Assembly: GCA_934247855.1 (NCBI GenBank)
Contig: CAKQKA010000075.1
Location: 1 to 7,656 of the forward strand
DNA: 7,656 bases
From: an uncultured Clostridia bacterium
GTDB lineage: Bacteria > Bacillota > Clostridia > Christensenellales > Borkfalkiaceae
Direction of reading: 5' to 3'
In this document: positions 1 to 5,264 of the stretch, piece after piece
Layout: each line of letters starts with the position of its first letter
How positions within the stretch are numbered: position 1 is the stretch's first letter
Translations under genes and position numbers: made by a program
The notes under the pieces: generated by a model
The model's input: only the letters and a program-made list of their open reading frames with translations
Databases searched by the model: none
Told to the model about the DNA's origin: nothing

Positions 1-2496
1 GTACAGCTTGATATCGACGTGCGTGCGTTCCGCCTGAACCTTCGCCTTGGTATCGGGACGAACGTTGAAGCCGATAATAATCGCATTGGACGATTCGGCA
101 AGCGTAACGTCGGTTTCGTTGATCGCGCCGACAGCCGCGTGCAGAACGTTGATTTTAACCTCGTCGTTGGAAAGTTCGGTGAGCGATTGCTTGACCGCTT
201 CGGCTGAACCTTGAACGTCGGCTTTGATAATAATGTTGAGGTTTTTAAGCTCACCCTCGGAAATCTTGGAGAACAAGTCGTCAAGCGTGACTTTTTGCTG
301 ACTGCGGATCATCTCTTCGCGCTCTTTATTACGTCTTTCTTCGGCAACCAACTTGGAAAGTTTCTCTTCGTCAACGGCGAAAATACTGTCGCCCGCGTTG
401 GGTACTTCCTCTAAACCGAGTACGGAAACGGCGTCTGACGGACCTGCGGTCTTAACCATGCTGCCCTTGTCGTTGATCATCGCTCTCACTCTTCCGACTA
501 CAGTGCCGGCAACGATATTGTCGCCGACATGGAGAGTACCGTTCTGAACAAGCACCGTAGCGAGAGGACCTTTGCCCTTATCGAGCTTGGCTTCGATAAC
601 CGTACCGCGCGCCTTTCTGTCGGGATTGGCTTTAAGTTCTGCCATTTCGGCAACAAGCAGTATAGATTCGAGGAGTTTCTCGATACCCTCGCCCGTCTTA
701 GCCGAAACGGGAACCATAATTACGTCGCCGCCCCATTCTTCTACAAGCACGTTTTGTTCGGAGAGTTGCTGACGAACTCTGTCGAGATCGACGTGCGGTT
801 TGTCTATCTTGTTTGCCGCAACGATGATATCTACGCCCGCGGCTTTGGCATGGTTGATTGCCTCGATCGTTTGCGGTTTGATACCGTCGTCCGCAGCAAC
901 TACAATAATCGCTATATCGGTAACCTGTGCTCCGCGCGCACGCATTGCGGTGAACGCCGCGTGGCCCGGGGTATCTATAAACGTAATCTTATTACCATGA
1001 ATTTCTACCGAGTAAGCACCGATATGCTGCGTAATGCCGCCCGCTTCGCCCTCGGCTACGTTCGCGCTTCTGATCTTATCGAGAAGCGACGTTTTACCGT
1101 GGTCAACGTGACCCATAACGGTAACTATAGGCGGACGCTTGACAAGTTTGTCTCCGTCGCCCGTTTCGTCCGCAAAGCCCTCGTTCATAAGGTCCTCGGC
1201 AGATTTTTCGAGTTTCAGCGTGACTTCTATGCCTAAATCGTCGGCAATGAAAGCCGCCGTATCGAAATCGATACTGTCGTTAATAGTCTTGGTAATGCCC
1301 TCTTTGAACAATCTCTTGGTGATCTCGACTGCGGAAATACCGAATTTTTCGGAGAGTTCTTTAATGGGAGTGAACTCTTTGGTGATAACCGCTTTTTCGA
1401 TCTTGATGAAATTGGATTGTTCCTCTTTTTTCTGTTTGGGCTTACGGACTTTTCTGTATCCCGTTTTATTTTCATCGAAATCCGCCACCGTCAGTTCTTT
1501 TACATGCAGTTTCTTATTGTTGACGGTACGTTTTTCTTCGTAGTTCTTTTCAGTCTTTTTGCGGGTAGGCTTGTTGTCCTTGGGAGGGATAAAAGCAACT
1601 TCCCTCGGCATTTTGCCGCCTAAGCCGCCGGCCGACGGTTTTGAACCGAAAGGTCTGTCGCCGCTCGGTCTTTGACCGCCTTGCCCAGGGCGCGGAGGTC
1701 TTGCGCCGCGTTCGGTGCTTTGCTGAGCGTTACGCTCGGCAGCCTTGCGCGCACGTTCGGCTTTTTCCCTTTGCTCCTGCGCGGGATCGGCTTTCTTTAC
1801 TATAAAACTTAAAATAGACTTTTTGGGAGGTTCTGCGGGTTTTTCTTCCGTTTTCTTTTCGAGCTCGGCGGACTTAGGTTCTTCCTTAACCTTTTCGACA
1901 GGCTCAGCCTTTGCTGCAGGCTGCTCGGCTTTTTCTTCTTTCGCCTCTTCCGATTTTGCGGGCGTAGCCTTTTTGGTCTCTCCCGCTTTAGCAGGCTCTT
2001 CGGCTTTAGTTTCGGATTTCTTTTTCTTCTCGGTTTCGGGCTTTTGTTCCGACTCGACCGCAGCAGACTTTTCGACTTCCGCCTTAACCTCGGACTTTTC
2101 TTCGGTCTTTTCGGCAGCCTGCTCCGCGGCTTTTTCCGCAGATATCTCCGTTACCGTTTCTTCGCTTGCAGCCTTAGCGGTTTTCTTGCCGCCCTTGGTC
2201 TTTTTAGCCGCGGCAGGTTTAATCTCTTTCTCTGCAGCCGCAGCTTCGATAGGTGTTTCGTTGTATGAAGAAACCGACTCCTCGGATTCCGCAGAGTCTT
2301 GCGCGATCGCTTCGATTTCAGCCTCTTCTTTGAGTTTGCGCCGCCGCTCGTTTTCCTTTTCGTTAAGTTTCCTTGCGATAGACGCGGCTATTCCCTGCGC
2401 GGATTTTACATTTTCGCGCAATTCTTTAAGCTTTTCGTCCTTGATCATCTGCAAAAGAATCTTTACGTTTTTAGTATTGTCTTGTCTTTCTTCCAT
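1..2496 (-). CDS. infB: Translation initiation factor IF-2 (3' end outside the window)
   Basis: IF2 is the GTPase that brings initiator fMet-tRNA to the 30S subunit and promotes 50S joining. The 832 residues present contain a helical, charged N-terminus (1-60), a long Ala/Glu/Lys-rich low-complexity stretch (about 60-270), a Gly/Pro/Arg-rich patch (about 270-300), one IF2_N-type module (about 370-428), and the G domain. G-domain motifs are GHVDHGKT (462-469), DTPGH (508-512), NKID (562-565) and SAK (598-600). Domain II (about 625-715) and domain III (about 745-830) follow. The window edge cuts just before the C-terminal fMet-tRNA-binding domain, so roughly 100-110 residues should be missing. 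The ATG overlaps the ylxQ stop as TAATG, and GGGAGG lies 9 nt upstream. The canonical first IF2_N module normally seen at residue 1 is not recognisable. Identity is certain. Confidence 0.97.
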   Translation of the reverse strand, partial: MEERQDNTKNVKILLQMIKDEKLKELRENVKSAQGIAASIARKLNEKENERRRKLKEEAEIEAIAQDSAESEESVSSYNETPIEAAAAEKEIKPAAAKKTKGGKKTAKAASEETVTEISAEKAAEQAAEKTEEKSEVKAEVEKSAAVESEQKPETEKKKKSETKAEEPAKAGETKKATPAKSEEAKEEKAEQPAAKAEPVEKVKEEPKSAELEKKTEEKPAEPPKKSILSFIVKKADPAQEQREKAERARKAAERNAQQSTERGARPPRPGQGGQRPSGDRPFGSKPSAGGLGGKMPREVAFIPPKDNKPTRKKTEKNYEEKRTVNNKKLHVKELTVADFDENKTGYRKVRKPKQKKEEQSNFIKIEKAVITKEFTPIKELSEKFGISAVEITKRLFKEGITKTINDSIDFDTAAFIADDLGIEVTLKLEKSAEDLMNEGFADETGDGDKLVKRPPIVTVMGHVDHGKTSLLDKIRSANVAEGEAGGITQHIGAYSVEIHGNKITFIDTPGHAAFTAMRARGAQVTDIAIIVVAADDGIKPQTIEAINHAKAAGVDIIVAANKIDKPHVDLDRVRQQLSEQNVLVEEWGGDVIMVPVSAKTGEGIEKLLESILLVAEMAELKANPDRKARGTVIEAKLDKGKGPLATVLVQNGTLHVGDNIVAGTVVGRVRAMINDKGSMVKTAGPSDAVSVLGLEEVPNAGDSIFAVDEEKLSKLVAEERRNKEREEMIRSQQKVTLDDLFSKISEGELKNLNIIIKADVQGSAEAVKQSLTELSNDEVKINVLHAAVGAINETDVTLAESSNAIIIGFNVRPDTKAKVQAERTHVDIKLY

Positions 2497-2819
2497 TAAC
2501 GTCCGCCTCCCAAGCAAACAGAAAAATTTTCGTCCCGATTGTCTATTATTGCCGTAGCGAGATTTTTATCGGTCACTGCGGCGATTTTACAATTTGTTTT
2601 GTTGCATAAATCCTGCAACGGTATTTTACAGGTCATAAGCGGGCAATTAAGCCTTTTGGCGCAGACTGAAGCAAGTTCTGCCGTGTTTTCGGACGCGCTC
2701 GCGCATATCAATATCAGATATGCTTTTTTTAACCTGTCAACCGCGTCGCTCCCGGTAACGAGAACGCGCGCTTTCACGGAAAAACCGATAAAGGTTTCGA
2801 CTTTACTCTTTTTTTCCAA
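2496..2819 (-). CDS. ylxQ: YlxQ, L7Ae/L30e-family RNA-binding protein
   Basis: This 107-residue protein belongs to the L7Ae/L30e/S12e fold family; YlxQ members occupy the slot between ylxR and infB and are thought to bind kink-turn RNA. Visible family features are the helix FIGFSVKARVLVTGSDAV (about 10-27), a hydrophobic strand YLILICASASENT (about 34-46) with the conserved SENT, and a C-terminal IAAVTDKNLATAII (about 79-92). The start is TTG: no ATG is suitably placed, and GAGGAGG sits exactly 6 nt upstream. The gene overlaps ylxR by 17 nt and touches infB by one base. The usual RAGK-like segment is changed to VKAR, and the protein is rich in cysteine, so kink-turn binding may be altered. 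The family call is good; the exact RNA target is unknown. Confidence 0.85.
   Translation of the reverse strand: MEKKSKVETFIGFSVKARVLVTGSDAVDRLKKAYLILICASASENTAELASVCAKRLNCPLMTCKIPLQDLCNKTNCKIAAVTDKNLATAIIDNRDENFSVCLGGGR
2506..2511 (-). promoter_or_regulatory. infB ribosome binding site inside ylxQ
   Basis: GGGAGG lies 9 nt before the infB ATG and is read as Gly codons at the end of ylxQ. With the one-base stop/start overlap (TAATG), this supports the chosen start and coupled translation of ylxQ and infB. Confidence 0.8.
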
Positions 2820-3069
2820 GTATTTCCTCCTCGATTAAAGCATATACCTCATCCGCGACTTCGCATTTGAAAGTGCGGTTTAAAGCCCTGCTTTTCCTGA
2901 GTTTTTTCACACATTCGGCATTCCTGCACACATATGCGCCCCTGCCGTTTAGTTTTCCGGAAGGATCGCAGACGAATTTACCCTCCGGCGTTCTTACCAC
3001 GCGCAGAAATTCGTTCTTTTCGCCTTCTCTTCTGCATGCTATGCAAGTGCGTATCGGCTTATTCTTCAT
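2803..3069 (-). CDS. ylxR: YlxR/RnpM family small RNA-binding protein
   Basis: This 88-residue basic protein is a YlxR-family member (DUF448). The family lies between nusA and ylxQ in many Gram-positives; in Bacillus subtilis it has been reported to bind and modulate RNase P RNA (RnpM). Diagnostic motifs are RTCIACRR (7-14) and DPSGKLNGRGAYVC (35-48). Cysteines pair as C9-x2-C12 and C48-x4-C53, a pattern that could bind a metal, though this is not proven. The start is ambiguous. ATG at 3069 gives the usual family N-terminus MKNKP and has GGTGG 5 nt upstream; GTG at 3078 would add three residues (M-A-R) but lacks a Shine-Dalgarno. With ATG the overlap with nusA is 11 nt. Confidence 0.9.
   Translation of the reverse strand: MKNKPIRTCIACRREGEKNEFLRVVRTPEGKFVCDPSGKLNGRGAYVCRNAECVKKLRKSRALNRTFKCEVADEVYALIEEEILGKKE
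2826..2832 (-). promoter_or_regulatory. ylxQ ribosome binding site (fixes the TTG start)
   Basis: GAGGAGG lies within the last codons of ylxR (the Glu-rich EEE stretch) and is 6 nt upstream of TTG at 2819. This near-perfect Shine-Dalgarno at ideal spacing is the reason for accepting the non-ATG start. Confidence 0.8.
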
Positions 3070-4165
3070 CCTCGCCACCGTTTTCGGTTTCGCCCGCCAT
3101 CTCCTCGGGATTGTAACCGAGTTCGGTACGCGCCTTGGTCTCGCTCTTAACGTCTATCTTCCAGCCGGTGAGTCTTGCGGCAAGTCTTGCGTTCTGACCG
3201 TCTTTACCGATTGCAAGCGACAATTTGTCGTCGGGTACGATAACCCTCGCAACTTTTTCACCCTCTACCGCGGTAACCATGATTACTTTAGCGGGCGACA
3301 AAGCCTTAGCGATGAATTCGAGCGGAGATTCGCTCCACAAAATGATGTCTATCTTTTCGCCGTTGAGTTCGTTTACTATTGCGTTTACACGGCACCCTTT
3401 CTGACCTACGCACGCGCCGACGGCATCGAGGTTTTTATCGTTGCTGTAAATGGCGATTTTGGTACGCTGACCGGGTTCACGGGCAATGGACTTGATTTCG
3501 ACAAGCCCTTGCTTGATTTCGGGCACTTCGTTTTCAAAGAGTTTTTTAACAAGCCCGACCGACGTGCGCGATACGAGAATCTGCGCATTTCTTCCGTCGT
3601 TTCTTACGCGTTTAACGTAAACTTTAAGCGTCTGATTAAGCTCGTAAGTTTCGCCGGGAACCTGATCTGCGGGCAACAACACGCCCTCTATCTGACCGCC
3701 GCCGATTTCGACGTATACGGTTTTGTTCTCTATTCTTCTGATAACACAGTTCTGAATTTCGTTTTCTTTATCTTCAAATTCGGCAATGGTATTATCGCGC
3801 TCGGCTTCGCGCAGTTTCTGCAAAACAACCTGCTTTGCCGTTTGAGCCGCTATACGACCGAACGCCTTGGGAACAAACTCCTGTTCGAACGTTTCGCCGA
3901 GTTTGTATGATTTTTTGTACGTTCTTGCCTCTTCGAGCGTAATCTCGTTTTCGGGATCTTCTACGTTTTCCACAATGTTTTTGATCATGCAGAACTTAAC
4001 CGTGTATTTTTCGGGGTTCATCTTGATTTTTACGTTGCCCTGTACGTTGAACTGACGCTTATATGCAAGCGACAAAGCGTTTTCCAATGTGGAAATAAGC
4101 ATATCGTAATCAAGTCCCTTTTCGTTTACGAGATCTTCAAGTGCCTGAAAAAATTCCTTATTCAT
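3059..4165 (-). CDS. nusA: Transcription termination/antitermination factor NusA
   Basis: NusA binds RNA polymerase near the RNA exit channel, enhances hairpin pausing and intrinsic termination, and takes part in rRNA antitermination. The 368 residues match the usual short Gram-positive form (about 370 residues), without the C-terminal acidic repeats of proteobacteria. Domains in order: N-terminal polymerase-binding domain (1-125) with the conserved FGRIAAQTAKQVVLQKLREAE-type helix at 102-122; S1 domain (about 135-200) ending in ILVSRT; KH1 (about 203-280) with GQKG at 254-257; KH2 (about 285-345) with GKDG at 320-323; and a short acidic tail. AGGAG lies 9 nt before the ATG. It follows rimP after a 120-nt gap and overlaps ylxR. 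No family-defining residue is missing. Confidence 0.98.
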   Translation of the reverse strand: MNKEFFQALEDLVNEKGLDYDMLISTLENALSLAYKRQFNVQGNVKIKMNPEKYTVKFCMIKNIVENVEDPENEITLEEARTYKKSYKLGETFEQEFVPKAFGRIAAQTAKQVVLQKLREAERDNTIAEFEDKENEIQNCVIRRIENKTVYVEIGGGQIEGVLLPADQVPGETYELNQTLKVYVKRVRNDGRNAQILVSRTSVGLVKKLFENEVPEIKQGLVEIKSIAREPGQRTKIAIYSNDKNLDAVGACVGQKGCRVNAIVNELNGEKIDIILWSESPLEFIAKALSPAKVIMVTAVEGEKVARVIVPDDKLSLAIGKDGQNARLAARLTGWKIDVKSETKARTELGYNPEEMAGETENGGEDEE

Positions 4166-4174
4166 TATTTTTTA

Positions 4175-4179
4175 CTCCT
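4175..4179 (-). promoter_or_regulatory. nusA ribosome binding site
   Basis: AGGAG is placed 9 nt upstream of the nusA ATG, with an A-rich spacer. It confirms the start and shows that nusA is translated independently of rimP, whose stop codon is 120 nt away. Confidence 0.75.
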
Positions 4180-4285
4180 GTTTATAGGTGTGCCGGTGTT
4201 ATCGGTTTGCTATTTTCTTGTAAATCGGCTTAAAACCGCCTTTCGCCGTCTTATCCGACGAACCTGCGATTTTAAATTGTATTTT

Positions 4286-4747
4286 TTAGTCGAATTTGAT
4301 CGCAACGTTCATTTTTGCGATTTTGGAAAGCGGGATTTTCTTCTCGGCTCCGTCCATCTCGACAATAACGTTGTTTTCATCGTATCCGACAAGCTTGCCC
4401 TCGAAATATTTTTTGCCTTTTTCGGGCGCGTAAAAACGTATTTCCATATCTTCGCCGAGGTGTCTGTCGAAATCACGCGGGGTTTTCAGCGGCCTGTCAA
4501 GACCGGGGCTTGAAACGTTCAGCGTGTACGACGCGCCGTAAGTAAAATCGAATTCGTCAAGCATAGCGTCTATCGCATTGTGATATTTTTCGCAAGTGTC
4601 GAGATCTACGCCGTCCTCGGTATCGATAAACACGGTAAGCGAGGGATTTTTACTCATTTTGAATTCAACGTCCACCACTTCGATTCCCATAGGTTGGGCA
4701 ACCGAAACGAGCAAGCCGCGCAATTCTTCCATAGATTTTGTTTTCAT
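4286..4747 (-). CDS. rimP: Ribosome maturation factor RimP
   Basis: RimP binds the assembling 30S subunit and is needed for efficient maturation, acting around S12. The 153-residue length is normal. The N-terminal alpha/beta domain (1-85) contains MGIEVVDVEF (20-29), the FIDTEDGVDLDTCEKYHNAI stretch (about 36-55) and the conserved YTLNVSSPGLDRPLK segment (about 78-92). The C-terminal SH3-like barrel (about 95-153) ends in MNVAIKFD. ATG at 4747 is the only sensible start in frame; a second ATG four codons later has no better signal. No Shine-Dalgarno is adjacent: the only purine-rich run is G6 at 4770-4775, beyond a small hairpin. It is probably the first gene of the rimP-nusA-ylxR-ylxQ-infB operon, with promoters and a terminator hairpin upstream. 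Confidence 0.95.
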   Translation of the reverse strand: MKTKSMEELRGLLVSVAQPMGIEVVDVEFKMSKNPSLTVFIDTEDGVDLDTCEKYHNAIDAMLDEFDFTYGASYTLNVSSPGLDRPLKTPRDFDRHLGEDMEIRFYAPEKGKKYFEGKLVGYDENNVIVEMDGAEKKIPLSKIAKMNVAIKFD

Positions 4748-4775
4748 GTCAGTCGCGGCGAAAGCCGCACCCCCC
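4748..4775 (-). promoter_or_regulatory. Unusual rimP translation initiation region: G6 run and hairpin
   Basis: Reading the minus strand, six G (4775-4770) are followed by U, then a perfect 5-bp stem GCGGC-UUUC-GCCGC (4768-4755), then GACUGAC and AUG. The G run is 22 nt from the AUG in linear distance, too far for a normal Shine-Dalgarno, but only 8 nt if the 14-nt hairpin is folded out. This hairpin-bridged arrangement is seen directly; its function is inferred. Confidence 0.5.
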
Positions 4776-4782
4776 TTTACAT

Positions 4783-4811
4783 AAAAATTTGAGAGGGCGT
4801 TGCCCTCTCAA
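4783..4811 (-). terminator. Intrinsic terminator/attenuator in the rimP leader
   Basis: The minus strand has TTGAGAGGGC-AAC-GCCCTCTCAA, a perfect 10-bp stem with a 3-nt loop (4811-4789). It is followed by A and five T (4787-4783). On the plus strand no T tract follows, so it works on the minus strand. It lies about 35 nt before the rimP ATG and downstream of a promoter at 4840-4868, so it can end transcripts before they enter the operon. It could also be the 3' end of a leader-derived small RNA. Confidence 0.75.
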
Positions 4812-4839
4812 TAGTCAAGTCGTATAATCAAGCGTATTC

Positions 4840-4868
4840 ATTTTAACATATTATATATGTTTTTGCAA
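4840..4868 (-). promoter_or_regulatory. Putative housekeeping-sigma promoter P2 of the rimP-nusA-infB operon
   Basis: A -35 TTGCAA (4868-4863) is separated by 17 nt from a -10 TAAAAT (4845-4840), with an upstream TG giving an extended -10 (TGTTAAAAT). Transcription would begin near 4833-4835, leaving a leader of about 86 nt that contains the terminator hairpin. Predicted by eye from consensus only. Confidence 0.6.
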
Positions 4869-4957
4869 GCGTTTTTTCTACGAATATGCATTTTTTTGTA
4901 AACCGTGTGGTTTTCATATGGCAATTTCCGACATATCTATGGTTGATTTATAAAAAT

Positions 4958-4974
4958 CATATGTGATACATATG
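4958..4974. promoter_or_regulatory. 17-bp perfect dyad, operator-like
   Basis: CATATGT-GAT-ACATATG has 7-bp arms around a 3-bp centre. Another CATATG occurs at 4915-4920. It lies between promoters P1 and P2. It could be a regulator site or just a small AU-rich hairpin in the leader RNA; no regulator can be named. Confidence 0.3.
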
Positions 4975-4980
4975 TTACAT

Positions 4981-5007
4981 AAAAACCGACTTATTATGCA
5001 ATAATCG
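4981..5007 (-). terminator. Weak terminator-like hairpin
   Basis: The minus strand folds CGATTATT-GCAT-AATAA(G)TCG, eight base pairs with one bulged G, and then has G and five T (4985-4981). The stem is AT-rich, so termination would be weak. It overlaps the left inverted repeat of the MITE-like element and could stop transcripts from promoter P1. Confidence 0.3.
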
Positions 5008-5016
5008 ACCTATAGG
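5001..5016 (+). repeat. Left arm of the 16-bp inverted repeat
   Basis: The sequence is an exact reverse complement of 5243-5258 and contains the palindrome CCTATAGG. Confidence 0.85.
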
Positions 5017-5104
5017 CGGACTTTTATCCGTTTCTAACCGGCTTAAAACTGCGCAGATAAATTAAAAAATCTCATTTGGCGGGTTACGCCTTTGTTGTGA
5101 TTCG

Positions 5105-5133
5105 ATTATACAACGCAACTACGATACTGTCTA
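5105..5133 (-). promoter_or_regulatory. Putative strong housekeeping promoter P1
   Basis: A -35 TAGACA (5133-5128, 5 of 6 to consensus) and -10 TATAAT (5110-5105, 6 of 6) are spaced by 17 nt. It faces rimP and would start near 5098, giving a leader of about 350 nt or, if stopped at the hairpin at 4783-4811, an RNA of about 315 nt. It lies inside the inverted-repeat element and just after a terminator, so it appears to begin a new transcription unit. Confidence 0.65.
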
Positions 5134-5152
5134 AAAATCACCTTTCAAATTT

Positions 5153-5180
5153 AAAAAGAGTCCGACAGAAAATCGAACTC
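5153..5180 (-). terminator. Intrinsic terminator of the ispG/exonuclease transcript
   Basis: The minus strand folds GAGTTCGA-TTTTCTG-TCGGACTC, an 8-bp stem with one G-T pair, followed immediately by five T (5157-5153). It lies about 85 nt after the exonuclease stop codon and just ahead of promoter P1, and separates the two transcription units. Confidence 0.7.
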
Positions 5181-5242
5181 AATCCGGAAATATTTTTTAA
5201 AAGGACAGGTTTTTTATTTGATATAACAACTACAAAAGCGCA

Positions 5243-5258
5243 CCTATAGGTCGATTAT
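5243..5258 (-). repeat. Right arm of the 16-bp inverted repeat
   Basis: The sequence is an exact reverse complement of 5001-5016. It begins 6 bp beyond the stop codon of the exonuclease gene. Confidence 0.85.
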
Positions 5259-5264
5259 CAAGTA

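Larger units (their letters stand above)
5001..5258. mobile_element. MITE-like element with 16-bp perfect terminal inverted repeats
   Basis: ATAATCGACCTATAGG at 5001-5016 recurs as an exact reverse complement at 5243-5258. Going inward, the match continues imperfectly (22 of 25 positions, including a shared CTTTT). The enclosed 226 bp code for nothing convincing and are AT-rich. A TA dinucleotide mirrored at both ends (5002-5003 and 5256-5257) would fit TA target duplication as in IS630/Tc1-type elements; alternatively CA flanks both outer ends. The right end lies 6 bp after the exonuclease gene stop. The repeat is certain; mobility is inferred, since no second copy is in the window. Confidence 0.5.
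4748..5264. other. Non-coding AT-rich spacer between exonuclease gene and rimP
   Basis: This 517-bp stretch has no credible gene on either strand. It holds, in transcription order, the right inverted repeat, a terminator, promoter P1, the left inverted repeat with a weak hairpin, a 17-bp dyad, promoter P2, a strong terminator hairpin and the rimP initiation region. In most Clostridia this space is occupied by, or directly abuts, the polymerase part of polC. I recognise no known riboswitch or structured RNA in it. Confidence 0.8.

Noticed and set aside
529..1236. A 235-codon plus-strand open frame opposite the IF2 G domain
   Set aside because: The minus strand here encodes conserved GTPase motifs; the plus frame has no family features.
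1745..2557. A 270-codon plus-strand Ser/Phe/Ala-rich open frame
   Set aside because: It is the reverse of the Glu/Lys/Ala-rich IF2 linker, whose biased codons avoid stops on the other strand.
2867..3910. A 347-codon plus-strand open frame opposite nusA
   Set aside because: It is antisense to a fully conserved nusA and rich in Phe/Tyr/Leu from reversed codons, with no recognisable domain or ribosome site. It is a shadow of codon bias.
4902..4915. Hairpin AAACC-GTGT-GGTTT as a terminator
   Set aside because: The stem is only 5 bp; on the minus strand it is followed by an A run, not a T run, and on the plus strand only a few T follow with no gene to terminate.
5083..5095. GGCG/CGCC hairpin in the spacer as a terminator
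   Set aside because: It has only four base pairs and no directly adjacent T tract in either direction.
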